This document shows, piece after piece, positions 1 to 12,625 of a stretch of DNA of 64,000 nucleotides. The stretch covers positions 1,116,001-1,180,000 of the forward strand of contig VZSE01002702.1 of the NCBI GenBank assembly GCA_013398275.1. Direction: 5' to 3'. How positions within the stretch are numbered: the first letter of the stretch is position 1; each line of letters opens with the position of its first letter. This DNA comes from Promerops cafer (taxonomy: Eukaryota; Chordata; Aves; Passeriformes; Nectariniidae). The position numbers and the translations under genes were made by a program. The notes beneath the pieces are model-generated. The model worked only from the letters and a program-made list of their open reading frames with translations. It made no database searches and was not told the origin of the DNA.

Positions 1-2129
1 GTATGATATGTGCTGAATGAAAATCTGCATCTATTAAAGCCAACACTAAAACCAACCTTCTTATTAACTTTAAGAAATTTCACTGATGTTCTTTAAGGCA
101 TAAAACACATGTTAATGCACATGTAAACTTCAGTTATAAAGAGTTGATACTCCCTGTTCTTCTTTTGGCAGATTATCAGTTCTACTATAGCTGTTCTACA
201 AAAGCACAGTAATAAAGTCTGAAAGTATCTTTTTCTATCCCTTTTTCATCACCACACTCAAACTGGAGATCACATATTGAAATATGCTTTAGGAAGTGTT
301 TTTGAGTATTTGTTCAGTCACAATGACTGGAACATTGAATGCAGTGTAAGAGCATTACACAATCGCCAAAGAGTATTCTGAACACAAGAATACTGTCATC
401 TGAACAACTTAATATACATTTGCAGTTAGTGGGTAACTTTAATCCAAATTTGGTTTCCTGATTTGGGAAACTCCTACATGGAATTTACTCCTGTAAACAC
501 TGCAAAAATGATGGAAAGTATATAAAGTGTGAAGGACTGCGGAGAAAGTTAGGGAGTCCTGAAATAGATGACAGAAATATTGTGTGAGTCTTCAGTGGAA
601 GAGCAGGTGGGCAAGAGACGTTTCAGCTTGTGCTTGTCAATCAGAACCAAAGAAAGGCTACTAAGAGTTGTTACTGACTCAGTGAGACAAGTCAAACTGG
701 ACTTTAAGATTTTCCCAAGGAAGGAGGATAGGAGAATCTGTTCTGAGAGGTGACTCATGTCTACAAAGCGGAAGAATGCAACTGGGTTAGTCTTTTGTGA
801 GGAGCTGGAGAGATGCAATACAGCTATTGTTTTTTAAAAAATCTGAGTCTGAAGGGAAAGAAATAAGTGAAGTCAATAAATAAACATACACCATAGGAAG
901 GACTTTTTTCCATCCTCCACCAAACCAGCACAGGAATGTAGCTCATCTCCCCACCTTTGATGATGCCTGGTCCTTCACAAAACCTGTGATGCAATAAGGT
1001 AATGAGAATTAAATAATAATGGTTGACATAGAGTGTGTGTATGTGCATTCATAAGTTTACCTTTGTAACAAGAATATCTCTCTTTAAATACTCATCAGAA
1101 ATCTGCTAATTAATGGCTGCTGCTGCTGTATCTGATGCTCTGGAAAAACAAAGCAAACCAAACCACAAAGTACGCTAAATGGGCAGACAATTGCTGTCTG
1201 CTGATTTCAGTGAATTCCTGGCCAGGAAGTCAGGCTAGATGATAGCCAAGTTCTTCTGGACCACATGCAGTTGTAACTTCTAATTCACAGGGACCAAAAA
1301 AATCACAAGAATGGAACAATCTGGAAACACTCTCAACTCCACAGTTGTTACTGCCTGTAACAGAAAACTGTCATTCTGTACTTCTGCTTTGCATTGTTCT
1401 CTGCTTCTTCCCCTATGTTTTCTATAAATAGTGGCATTTCATGCTAATTAATGAGATGAGGTTTTGAGAGATGTAGAAATTCCCAAGATACAAGTGAAGC
1501 TGTTAAAACCCATAATGAAGCTGTGCAATGCTCAAAAATGTTGGCCACCTGGAAGAATAAAAACTTTTAAACATATCTCAGTACTTCTGATGCATTGGCT
1601 TTCTATGTCATTTGACAGCCCTCTGCACTGAAATAGCTTGTTGAATATTTTAGAATCAACATCATGGTATTTCAGTGAAAGGATTATAATTATTTTTTCA
1701 CAACTGCATAATTTCAGTGCATTGTGAAATACAGCTTCAGTAGGTTTTTTCACGCAGCAGTGTCCCAGTGTCATATTGAACAGTTGTGTCTATGGCAACA
1801 TGTTCCTATTATCATAGATCTCCTATATCTACCATCATCTCTGAAATTTTTTTAGGTAATTAACACAGAACTCAATGCTAATTGGTAAAATAAGAATGAA
1901 AATATAATTTCATGCATAAAGCAGCTTCTGCCTACATACTGCTCTACACATCTTTAACAGATAAAGCCTTTTTGCTTAAATAAAACTGGGAAACATTGGA
2001 GACCAAAAGAGATCACAATTTCCTTTCCATTTCCTGGCTTCTGCCACTAGAAGATCTGTTTATTCACTGTTACATTACTGCACAGCAAATAGTGTAAATT
2101 ACAATATTATTCTTCCACAGTAGAAGGCA
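1..2129. other. unique AT-rich sequence, no gene seen
   Basis: No frame here exceeds about 90 codons and none resembles a known protein. Short overlapping frames at 549-818 (minus) and 568-753 (plus) cover the same bases on opposite strands, as chance frames often do. I see no transposon end, no tRNA fold and no long tandem repeat. A short run of four GCT-type triplets sits near 1117-1128. Confidence 0.6.
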
Positions 2130-2275
2130 AACTGGCAGCAGTCAGAGCCCAGACTGAAAGCCAGGACTCTCAGGACCTCTCTTTCAGTTTACCAGGTGTG
2201 GTAAATAGGCCTGTCCCTCAATTTTCATCTGCAAACTGGTATTTACAGTTGTTGTAATACACTTAAACAGCTTAG
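2130..2275 (+). repeat. possible MIR/CORE-SINE-like relic
   Basis: The stretch around 2209-2245 reads like the conserved 3' part of MIR-type SINEs: a C/T-rich lead into a 'CCTCA..TTT.CATCTG.AAA.TGG' pattern, followed by a T/A-rich tail. An upstream 'CCAGGACTC' at about 2160 is at the right distance for the middle of such an element. MIR-like CORE-SINEs are very old in amniotes and survive as degraded pieces in birds. Many positions differ and no tRNA-like A or B box can be recognised, so this is a tentative call by eye. Confidence 0.35.
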
Positions 2276-5200
2276 GCCAAGTGTGCTCCAGCCAAATTGT
2301 CTCTAGGCCTGCTTATCAGACTCGCTGGAATTCTCAAGGCTACTGAGGCATAAACTGCTCTATAATAAGAAGAAGATGCTGAAAAACAGAATACCAAGGC
2401 AGTGAGAACCAAGATAACGAACACCTGTGAAGCAGTGGACTTTCCACCAATCATTTTTGCCAAGGTGTTCGTGCTTGCCTTGTGGACTGGATAGGGAACC
2501 AACCATGGAATGCATGGCTGTGTGGACAGTAGTTTCAGAATGTATAAGTAGACTGTAAAGTAAACAATAAATGGCTTCTGCACAATCACATTGATTCGTA
2601 GTACAGAGGTTCCATTCTCCTGCAATAGTATCATTCCCAGTAATAACTCTCAAAATGTCACTGTTTTTACTACAGCTCCCAGTCTTTGTTGCTCTGCAAC
2701 TGCATATTACCTTTCAGTAAGGACACACTTTGGTCTGCAAAGCTTTGAATGACAAGTATGAGAGGTTAATATTTTCAAGTAATTTCTAGAGATTGATTTG
2801 GAACATCTGATTTCCATAATCTGAGCAAACACACTTCCATGCTCACTGAATCTTTGAGCTCTACCACCCACAGTGTGCAGCTTTGTGCTCTAGCACCCAG
2901 AGCATTTCCCAAAGTATTTTGCTCTATGTCAATGCATATATTTGTACCTTCTTCTATCACAAGCAGCAGGCTTGATTTCAAGAATGGAACTTGATATTTT
3001 TCACAACCCTTTCAGAACATATTGAAGACATTTCTGGGTTGGCACCCAATATTTCTAGGAAAAAAAAATCAAGCTTACAGCACTTCGGTATTCTTAGTAA
3101 AATACCAAAATCAATGAGATGCCATTTATGAATATTTTTTTGGACTTCCCACTAGATTACATCATAAACATACTCATGTCTCTGTTCAAATAACCTGCAA
3201 ATTATTGTGCTAACGTCTTCCTGGTATGTGGTTTTACATTCCACTGCAGCATAGTCATTAAAGGTAGCTATGCAGCTCCCAGAGCAGCCTGCAAAGTCTT
3301 CATCTTGCCTATAAGAAGAATCTTTCACTGCCATGCTTTTTCTTGTTTTACTGTATTATATTACATATAGCATTTTACCACATTATTTTCAGCTACTCTA
3401 CAATCGCCACAGAAAACCAGTAAAAGGCATGAGAGAGGAAGGGAGTTTATGCCCTCCAGCCAAATTTTCTGAAGAAGCCTTTGACAGTTTTATGCCTGGT
3501 ACGTAATTCAGAGACGTGGGTAACATGTCAGAAGATCCAGCTGCAGAAATAGGACACAGAAAGAAACTGGTAAAGGAATACACTTTAATTCTAAGAAAAA
3601 GAGGAGCTGCTTATGAAAAAACTAGTAGAGTAGTAGTTGCTTACTGCCCTTTGCAGGTCAAAAGGTGACTGGTTTGGGCAACAGCTCGTGGCTCTTAAGA
3701 TTTGGTTAAACTCCCTGCTTTCCCATAGGCACACACCAGTGTGATAAAGAGCAAGATGTTTAACCTACGACATCTCAGTGTCATATATATGAAAATTAGC
3801 TCATGAGCATGACTCAGTTTTTTAACACTACAGGATTGTCAGATGCTATGAAAACAACCACAATAAAAGAAATGTTAATACAAGTCTACCCAATCCCAAC
3901 CAGTTTAGGATATCACCTGACACCTAAAATCTAAAGTCTCAGAATCACCCAGTCTAACAGTTCCACAGGTTCTCCTGAAGTGTAAAAGCCTTAGGATGTC
4001 TAAATTAAATTATTTCTCCTAATTTAGTGTAGATGTTATCTTCATCTTTAACACATACTCAAAACATGTATTCTAATAAATTGGTAATTACATCCAACCT
4101 AAAACCATCTTAAAGCTCATCTATACAGCCAGTTAGACCCTAACTAAATCCTTCTTTGACCTCTGTCTAATTATCTCTAAGAAGCATAAAATCTAGATGA
4201 AGTGAACACTACTGTTAGCATCACAGTACTGGCGCAGCACCAGAAATGATGCCATTTTTCACCTGAGATCCTTGTGTTCGGATCATTCACTTGGGATCAC
4301 TTGGATAACTCACCATCATTTTCAGAGAAGGGCTATATGGCAGGATGCAGAGTGGATAGACTTTTTATAACGGTTCCCCATTACTCACAAGGGAAAATAA
4401 ATTTAGTTATGGTAGGCAGAACTTATCATCATCTCTCCTCTCAGGCAGATGTCAAAAATTTAACCAAGAGAGGGCCCAAGTTTAGCACTGGAATTAGGTT
4501 GAATACAACTGAGGGAACCATGATAGGAAGTATTTACTGGCATGATACAAGTCACACACAACTGTATTATTAAGTCCAAAAACTGCAATCCAAAAAATGT
4601 TTTCAGTTAATTAAACAAAAATTCAATAAATTAAAACCCTTCTATAGAAACTAAACATTGACTTCACATATAAAACCATCTGTTTGGTGTTTGAATCTGA
4701 AGGAAAAAGGCTCTTTATGTGTGCAGGGAAGGTTAATCAAAGCTGCATCCCATCTCTACACATACTCCCTGAAAATGTGATCAATCCACTTTCTTTCCTC
4801 CCAGGTAGCTACAAAAATGGATGCAGGAATGAAGGAACTCCTTTCCATCAGTAACGCAAGAGCTCAGTCACCTACCAATATTCAGTCCAGAGCCCAAAAT
4901 AGCCTAACCTTGAGAAGAACTAGCCAAGATTTATAGATAACCTAGATGGAAAGACCAGAAAAGAAATGGATCTGTGTGTGGGAAAGCCTGATAGCCAACC
5001 CTGTGATGAACTCTCAGAGGGCAGAGCTCAGCAGCTGCCTAACAAAAGTGGACAGCCATGAGGAATGTCATGGGCACTCCAGGCTTGACTAGAAGGATGT
5101 TAAACACTAAATTAAACCCCAGGCATTAACCAGAGACCATAACCATTAACCATATGCAAGGAGAGCTATTTGGGAGAACTTTAAGCCTATCATTCTCTCG

Positions 5201-5398
5201 TTGAAAGCCACAACAATGAAGGCTCTCCATGAACCAGAAAAGGCTGACACAGTCACAGCAGCAGGTCAGGACCCCAATAGCTGCTGGGTGAAAAAAGTAA
5301 CCTTCAAAAAGATAATTTAAACTTGTCTTCTTCAACAGCTGTAGGCATCTCTTACCTCCTGGAAGCCAGAAATGCTCAAATCCCTTCATCAAAACAAC
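2276..5398. other. unique sequence, no gene seen
   Basis: Two minus-strand frames overlap at 2272-2653 (up to 120 codons). Neither resembles a known protein, and they compete for the same bases. A 99-codon plus frame lies at 4274-4573, also unrecognised. No transposon signature is seen. The remainder is A/T-rich with scattered polyadenylation-like hexamers, which are uninformative at this composition. Confidence 0.6.
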
Positions 5399-5428
5399 AT
5401 CCCAGACATCCCACTAAATGTCTGGGAT
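5399..5428. other. perfect 11-bp stem hairpin
   Basis: Bases 5399-5409 (ATCCCAGACAT) are the exact reverse complement of 5418-5428 (ATGTCTGGGAT), with an 8-base loop between them. The stem stops cleanly on both sides. It is not part of a recognised transposon end, and no T-run follows that would suggest a Pol III terminator. One perfect 11-bp stem with a short loop is not far from chance in 64 kb. Confidence 0.7.
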
Positions 5429-7189
5429 CTGGTCATTATATAGATGCTACCATCCACCTGGGCTCTATACTAATTCAGGACATGTACATATCTTTCCAAG
5501 TTAGTCGGCTTTTTCCATCTTTTTATTGCATAGCAAAAGCAGGAAAAGCATCATTGTTCATCTTGGTGCTGAATAATCTTTCATGAAATCTTCTTTTCTG
5601 AAACTGGGAGGTTTTTTTAAGATAATGTACACATTGTCTGGAATTAATGTATGCACAGCAGTTTTTCAGTGCCATTTAACAGTATTACTCAGGCTCATGC
5701 CAGCTAAATACATTTCAGTAGATTTCAGACCAGACTTCTGCAATGCAATCTCTTTGGTATTGCTTGTGACAAACATTGGGAAACTTCAGTAGGTGTGCAA
5801 TATGATCACCCAGAATATCTTAGAGTGCTTAATAAACCAGAATAAATGCAAGTCATAAAATAGTTTTATTGGGTCACACATCTACCCCCAAACTTTAAAT
5901 TTTCAATTTTGATTTCAAAGTACTCAACAGGATTACCTGGGAGCTAGTTACTAGTGTTATTACATGTGCTAAGAACTCCAGTTATCTGTTAAGTGCATGG
6001 TTTCAATAAGCCCCTCAGAGAACTTCACTGTTTTCAAGCAACTTGAAAAACCTCCAGTTTTCTGAGATTCTGCCCAGTGTAATGTGGGACGAAAGGAAAA
6101 ACTGCCTTTGCACCATCTTTGCAACTTGCTGAATTTATCTACACCTCTAGGCAGAACTGGCCTGGATATTACAAGAACATATTGGCTACCATGATAAGAT
6201 AGCCAACGGTTTCAATATGTTAGGATTTACAAGGCTGGGTTCAAAAAAAAGAGGTCAGAGTACAGTGTCACTCCAGGCACTGTAACCCCTCTGTCAAGCA
6301 GCCCTGAGGCACTGTTCAGTGTAACTACTCTGCCAGTTCCCTGTGAGCCAAGGGAACACGCAGCTAAAATGGCTCCACCTTGCAATACAAAAGAAACTTC
6401 ATCCTGGATGGCTTTTACCCTAAACTTTTTCCTGACAGTTCCCAGAAGCCAGGCTGGATCATTCAGAGAAAAAAAAAAAAGCAACAAACAAACATATACC
6501 TAGCAACAGCTTCCAGGTATAGCTAGAATAAATGTTGTATAAATTAATTAATACATAAGAAATCTAAATAAATAAAACATAAAAAGCAAATCATCATGAT
6601 AGAAAGAGGCAGCAAATGGTAGTAGGGAGATTAAATGTGATCACTTCTATTTCAAAAGCTAATATGATAGTAATTCCAATGATTGTAGCTTTGATTTAAA
6701 TACCAGATCAGTGTACAGAATCAACTGACCTCTCTCAGGTGTTAAGTTAGATATGTACTAGTTATGTTTTGGGGTCAAAAGCAATAAAAAGAACAGGTTT
6801 GACCCAGGTGTCCAATATAACACACTTTTTGGAAGCAATATCCACCAGTCTGCTGTAAGACTACTGTGGTTCTAAAACTGCCTGGGAAAGGAAATCCACA
6901 TGGTGAATTTATCCACAATAAAACTGCAAGGCAAATCTTGTCTCGGACAGTGAAGAAATAAAGAAATCAGTTTCTGTCGTTCAATGTCAAAATCACTGCA
7001 GTGATATAAATCTCACAGTGGTTTGGTTTTCCCTTGACCCTTGACATACCTTCCTCTGTTTATTCTTCTCTCTTCTTTTGGCTATGTATTTTTTCCCTGA
7101 GGCAAGGCAAACTAACGACTTGCTTACACTTCAGTTTGATGGGACTGCCATTCTCTTCCCACAAGCCCAGAGAGAACACAGTGAGATAC
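5429..7189. other. unique sequence, no gene seen
   Basis: Contains a run of 12 A at 6469-6480 and an A/T-rich stretch from about 6535 to 6600. Frames reach only 87 codons and none is recognisable. No transposon signature is seen. Confidence 0.6.
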
Positions 7190-7750
7190 CCACCATGCAG
7201 CACACCACGTTAAGCCCCTTTACCACTTGACAGTGTGGAGATGAGTAAATGTGGTCCACAGCAATCAGCTCCCAGAAAAGCAGCACTTCTGCACCCATCT
7301 TGCTCCACACGACCCAGCTGCCCTGTTTCCCACTCCTTCATGTGGCAGAGGCTCACAGGTCTGGGGAGCAGGTTGCCAGCCACCTCACTACACCCAGGCT
7401 CTGTGCAGGACCCAAAGCAGATAAACAACAGCAGCCCTATTTTCTCATTTGAAGTATCCAGCCTTACTCCCAGTCTCACACATCCCTTCACATTTGCTGT
7501 GGCCCAGCAGCCTGATTTCACAGAAATATTAGAAAGTGAATTATGCTTCTGCCAGAATAATCCTCAGACTTCACACTCCAGCATACATCGATATTGCAGC
7601 CTGCAGAGTAGTGCATTGCTATCTGTTCCAGCTCTAAATAAGCCAGCTGAGATACTGGAATTAGTTAGAACAGCATGGTGTTGCCCACAGGTTAACTTCT
7701 TCTTCCCAAGAGGATAAATCAGCCTACAGCAAACATATCCTGACCGCAAT
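7190..7750. other. GC-richer stretch with a 159-codon frame
   Basis: Visibly richer in C than its flanks. It carries an open plus-strand frame from ATG 7241 to 7717 (about 159 codons; the frame opens at GTG 7235), a second plus-strand frame at 7249-7452 and a minus-strand frame at 7210-7521 over the same bases. The translation has no signal peptide, membrane segment or motif that I recognise, and it is rich in S, P, Q and H, as expected from C-rich non-coding DNA. There is no clear splice or promoter context. I do not call it a gene. Confidence 0.4.
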
Positions 7751-9902
7751 CTACATGCAGAACTGTGCCTCCCTGCTGTCCAGCACGCAGTCAGAAAAGA
7801 TTCCCTCAGAAACTGAAATGGAATAGTTCTGATCTCTGCAGCTCATTTCAGCCCTAACATGTCCCATACCAGAGGCAGAAAGTGGCAGTAAGTAAATTCA
7901 GTACTGGCTTCCTCCTCCCCTGAGATGACATTCTCCCTGGGGGTCTCCAACCAGCCAAGGCAACACGCAGCACAGAAGGGCATTAGACTGGACAAACTGT
8001 TTCTGCTGTGTAGTCACGTGTTTAAATAGGCTACAGTGTACATGTGCACAATTCCATAAATATTAATATACCTGTAAAATTATTAGGCACCATTTAATCC
8101 TCAAAAGAATACCAGTGTTACAACTAGTTTTTTCCCATTGTTTTTCTAATGAGACAGAAGCAAAGCACAGAGTAGGTCACATATGACAAATACTGCAACA
8201 TCATTATTAATCTCAGCTTCTTGGTCTGACATGGTAGACGGAACAAGAGATCGGTGACAAGAACACTAGATTTGAATATCTGATGAATCTCAAATCCTTC
8301 TAAAACTTTACCAAGGCTTACAAATGCACACACAACCTCTTTCAAGCAGTGTCATGTCTTCAGGAGTTTCTTAACAAAAGAGTAGAAGTGACTTTAAATC
8401 TGTCATGCATAGGCAGCAATTTGGTAGCAAATAACTTCGATTAATTATCCCTTTTACTGAAAAACTGGGCAAGTGTTGCTTAAGTGCTTCTACAAATTAT
8501 TTGTTCTACACCAGTTACACAGTGATTATTTTCTGCTGATACTTGTTTAACCTGCGAAGAGTCAGCAGCAGCTTACTGTGAATCTTTACAATTTCACCTT
8601 TCAGCTACAGTAGTTAATTCTGACTGAATATCACTTTCTGTTCATAGGCAGAGTAGCCTAACTCCTGGGATCAGCTCCCTAATGAGAAACCTAACAACCT
8701 TCAGAAACTTGCTGGATTTCTTAAGGATTCCTGCTAGTAAACATGTTTGCTAGAATAACTGGAAAACAAACATGAAAGTGAAAAGCAAATACGCAGAATC
8801 CATAGGGTTATTTGCCCAGTGAATATTCATAGCCAATGCAGACTTTTCATAATACTTTAGCTCTTAGGAATATACAATAAAACACTGAATAAAAATGTGT
8901 CATTATAATCTACACATTTGAACTTCTTTTCCTGCCTGTTAAACTATATTAATTCAAAAACCTTTTATCTCTTAAGAAAGGTGGGTGAGACAGTACAGGA
9001 GAGAAGGTAGGAGTAAGTCTGTAAAGAAGAGGAAAAATACCAAACATATTCAATGAGAACAGGAGCAGAGAAGATGGTTCAGGAAGCAATTAGAGGTGAA
9101 TAAGGCAATTAAATGTGGATTAAAGTACCTGCAGTAATGAACTATATCTATTGAGTTTGCATAGGAAGCAGAACGGGAGGGTGGGAATCGTAGTAGTGCT
9201 TCTTGCTCTCATCCAGAGTTCAAAGGGGCCTCCTTTTGCCCTGCTCTCCTGATGTTCACCATTCTATAAATTACACTCCTTTTCACTTGCAATATTTGTA
9301 ATATGTTTTTAAAACTTCTGGACCAGGCATTTGCATTTGCGCCTTCCCTTTCAAAAGCATCTTACTTCAACTATAGGAGAACTATTTTAAACAGAATCCA
9401 TAACAAGTAACTCCATTAAGCTCATAGTTTAAGTTTAGTTTCAAGTCCAGCAATAATGTCCTCTCAGTCATCTATGTTTAAATCCTGGAACAAAACAGCA
9501 TCAAGAACAAAACCAAACCCCTCATATAGCAAAACTAAAATCTTTACCCTGAAAATACATCACTAAGTTATCCTAAACAAGCAACACATACCCATGGGTG
9601 GGAACACAATTCTCCCACCTAAAATATTCATAAATTAATCTGTGCTAATACACATAGGAGAAAAATCAGATCCTTTGACATTTGAATGTTATGTATATAT
9701 ATTAGGAAAAAAAAAACAACTTCTAAAAACAAGAAAAGAGTCCTGAGTCCTCCAGGATGGGAATAGAAGACATCTTTGATCATGTCCCTCATGACTTTCA
9801 CTTGGGACATCAAACAGTGATGTCTCCCTGGTTGACAGAATGTTAAAATCCATGCTCCTTTGTATCCCAGGCTGCAGCGAGGCTCTCTCAGCTACTGCAT
9901 GT
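7751..9902. other. unique sequence, no gene seen
   Basis: A/T-rich sequence with no frame above 73 codons and no recognised repeat. An A-run of nine lies near 9708-9716. The sequence becomes C-richer just before the CR1 element that begins at 9903. Confidence 0.6.
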
Positions 9903-10767
9903 CATAGAATCATAGAATCACAGAATGGCTTGGGTTGGAAGGGACCTTAAAGATCACCTAGTTCCAAAACCCCTTCCAGGGACAGGGATACCTTCTACCA
10001 GACCAGGTTTCTTAGAGCTCTCTCCAATCTGACCTTAAGTGGTTGGGGGGATTGACAACATTTCTCAGCAACCTGTTCCAGTGCCTCACCACCCTCACAG
10101 TACAGAATTTTTTCCTAACATCTAGTCTAAATTTATCTGCTTTCAATTTGAAGCCATTGCCCCTTTTCCTATCAATACACGCTCTTGTAAAAAGTCCCTC
10201 TGCCAGCTTTCTTCTAGGCTTTCTTCAGCTCCTAGAAGGCTGCAAAGCCTGTTTTTTCCCAGGCTGAATAAAACCCAACTCTCTTAGCCTTTCCTCATGC
10301 TCTTCCTTTCCTGGTCTGATCTGTTCATCCCCTGGATTGATACCAGGAGTTGCCCCAACCCAGATGCAGAACTTTGCATCTCATGAAATTCCCATGGAGC
10401 CACTTCTCAAGCTTGTCCAGGTCCCTCCGGATGGCATCCCATCCATCAGGTGTGTCAACAGCACCGCTCAGCTTGGTGCCATCTGCAAATTTGCTGAGGC
10501 TGCACTCAGTTCTTCCATGCATGTCATTAATGAAGGAAACATTTATCAACATTAATAACATTAAATAACACTGGTCTCCGTATGAACCCCTGAGGGACAT
10601 TATCACTGATGTCCATAAGGACTCTGACCCATTGACCACTACCCTCTGGATGCAACCACCCAACCACTTTCTTACCAATCTAACAGTTTAAGAGAAGGAT
10701 GTTGTGGGGAACCATGTCAAAGTCCGGATAAATGACTACCCTTCCTTTGTTCACCGATGCAGTCACT
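9903..10767 (-). mobile_element. CR1 LINE relic, 5'-truncated and internally deleted
   Basis: CR1 is the dominant avian non-LTR retrotransposon. On the plus strand this copy starts with three 8-bp units (9903-9910, 9911-9918, 9919-9926; CATAGAAT, CATAGAAT, CACAGAAT), the reverse complement of the octamer repeats at CR1 3' ends. The usual 3' UTR follows. From about 10325 to 10678 the minus strand encodes the C-terminal part of the ORF2 reverse transcriptase region, including FINDM...TECSLSKFAD and KVLHLG. The catalytic-type FADD block reads FADG here, with the Gly codon at 10478-10480. About 330-350 bp of the family sequence appear to be missing at about 10320-10327. The 5' end, with the endonuclease and most of the RT, is absent. 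The copy is dead. Confidence 0.95.
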
Positions 10768-10880
10768 CTGGAATAGTTTGCATTGGAAGGGATCTTTAAA
10801 GGCCAGCTTGTCCTTGCAATAAAAAACAGGGACATCTTCAACTCAGTGGCTCAGAGCTCCGTTCAACCTGAACATGTGTC
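10768..10880 (-). mobile_element. second CR1 3'-end fragment abutting the first
   Basis: Directly after the first CR1, the sequence resets to another CR1 3' end: a degraded 'GGAATAG' lead, then TTGGAAGGGATCTTTAAAG at about 10783-10801, then CAGGGACATCTTCAAC and CAACCTGAACATG, the order found in CR1 3' UTRs read on the plus strand. The terminal octamers are eroded and only about 110 bp remain recognisable. This is either an older CR1 whose 3' end received the 9903-10767 insertion, or a separate fragment next to it. Confidence 0.75.
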
Positions 10881-12268
10881 AGTATGTAAGTACATATGTC
10901 AAATACTTAAAGGTCAAAGCAGGTACTGCTCAATGTCTTCTCAGTGTCTACTGCTCAAAGGCATCTACTTTCTTCTAAAGAGCTGGACGCTTACCTCTCC
11001 ACCCGTCATTCATACAAGCAATTGTCTCACCACTGCACCTTGGTGATAAGTGGTTATTTTCTAGCAGTAAACCCATTTATGGGTCATTTAGCCCTACAAA
11101 AGGTCAACAAAACCGGTAACATGCAAACACAGAAAAAAATTAATCATGCTTCCAGTTCCACCCCATCAGCCTGCATATTTGCATTAACTAGGTTTACTAG
11201 TGAGCAGTGGTTGATAGGGATAGTTACATTTCCTCTTGGAAATGAATTCACACTTTCAAATGGAAAGAGAAATTCCCGTGTTATGTTGCTGCCAAATCCC
11301 CAGGCTGTCCATTAACAACTGATGTCCTGAAAATATCCAAGGGACATTAAGCGTGCACAACAGTCATAAATTGCAATTCCAGAAATGGATGTGAACCCAT
11401 GGAAGACATCCATGTGTACCAATTCTAAATGTATAAATGCAAGAAAAAGAAAGAAAATATTCCAGATGGAGTATTCAAAATCAGTGCTAAGGAGATGGAT
11501 CAGGAGGGTATGAAGTGGAAGTCAGCAGAAGAATTTGGGACTCAGCTCAAACCCTAATAGCCTACACAGGAGAAACTACAGTGCATAAACTCAGTGATAT
11601 GATGGCTGAGAATTAAAAAAGATGCGATCACAAAGCTCTCTATTCAAGGCAACTTATATTTATGCCAGGTGAAAGTCCTTCCTGGGAACAATTCTGAACT
11701 GTTTCATAAAGATGACCACAAACTTCATCTAAGTTCCTTCATTTAGCTCTGGAAACAATGGAGACATCTTTTAACCACTTTGAGGAGTGGGTTTTCTATT
11801 CCACTCCCTTCCCCCTCCAAGTTCCTGAACTGAGTATGGGTAGAGACATGCTGCTGTTCCACCTAAATTTCTATAATTTTCTTTCCATATTGACATATTG
11901 GAAATCTTATTGAGTTCCCCTAAGTTAAACCAGAACCATGATGGTGTTCATACCTAGTATCTTCTGACCACCTATGCTACCTTAATTACATATTCATTTA
12001 CTCATTGCCAGCTGTCAAAGCTGAATCTTTTAAAGAACTTGTAGACCAAAACAGCAAAAAACTTTGCAAAGCAAATTAAAAAATATATTAAACTAAGAAA
12101 AAAGCTCATTTATGTACACTAATGATGTCACCAATTTCAACTTCAATTTCTGAACAAATATTATTATCAATTAATAATGCATGCCACTTACAGAGCTCTT
12201 TTCATCTTGAAAGAGATTTATAAAGATTAACTAATTAAACTGTCTGATCTTTTTCATTGTAATTCTAC
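10881..12268. other. unique sequence, no gene seen
   Basis: A plus-strand frame of 123 codons at 10944-11315 is not recognisable as protein. The stretch from about 11940 to 12240 is very A/T-rich. No transposon signature is seen. Confidence 0.55.
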
Positions 12269-12293
12269 ATATATATATATATATATATATATA
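12269..12293. repeat. (AT)12 microsatellite
   Basis: An uninterrupted AT dinucleotide run of 25 bases, followed within 25 bases by a second interrupted TA/TG-rich stretch (about 12300-12317). It is probably length-variable. Confidence 0.95.
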
Positions 12294-12625
12294 AACATTT
12301 ATATGTGTATATATATGTAAAATTGTGGTCCCAGAATGGAAGAGCCACTAGGCACCTAGAGACCTCAGTACTACAAAGGCAAGAGCAGAAAATTGGTTTA
12401 ATTTATGCACAACCCGCTTCTTCTTCCTAATGAATCTCTTTCATCCTCAAGGAAGCTCCCACCCAAGCCAAATGACCAGCAGAGTACACTCCCATTACAA
12501 CAAACTCTTTCCAAGATTGTTCCAGCACATTATACTGAACTTAACCCGCTAGTACTATTTCTATACCACTTAAGGCACAGCCATCTTCTTTGCCCTGTGA
12601 CTTCTCCAGGGTTTTAAGGTTTTTT

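Noticed and set aside
10325..10678. 117-codon minus-strand frame as a host gene
   Set aside because: It encodes the C-terminal part of the CR1 reverse transcriptase region with a damaged FADD block, so it is transposon debris and not a host gene.
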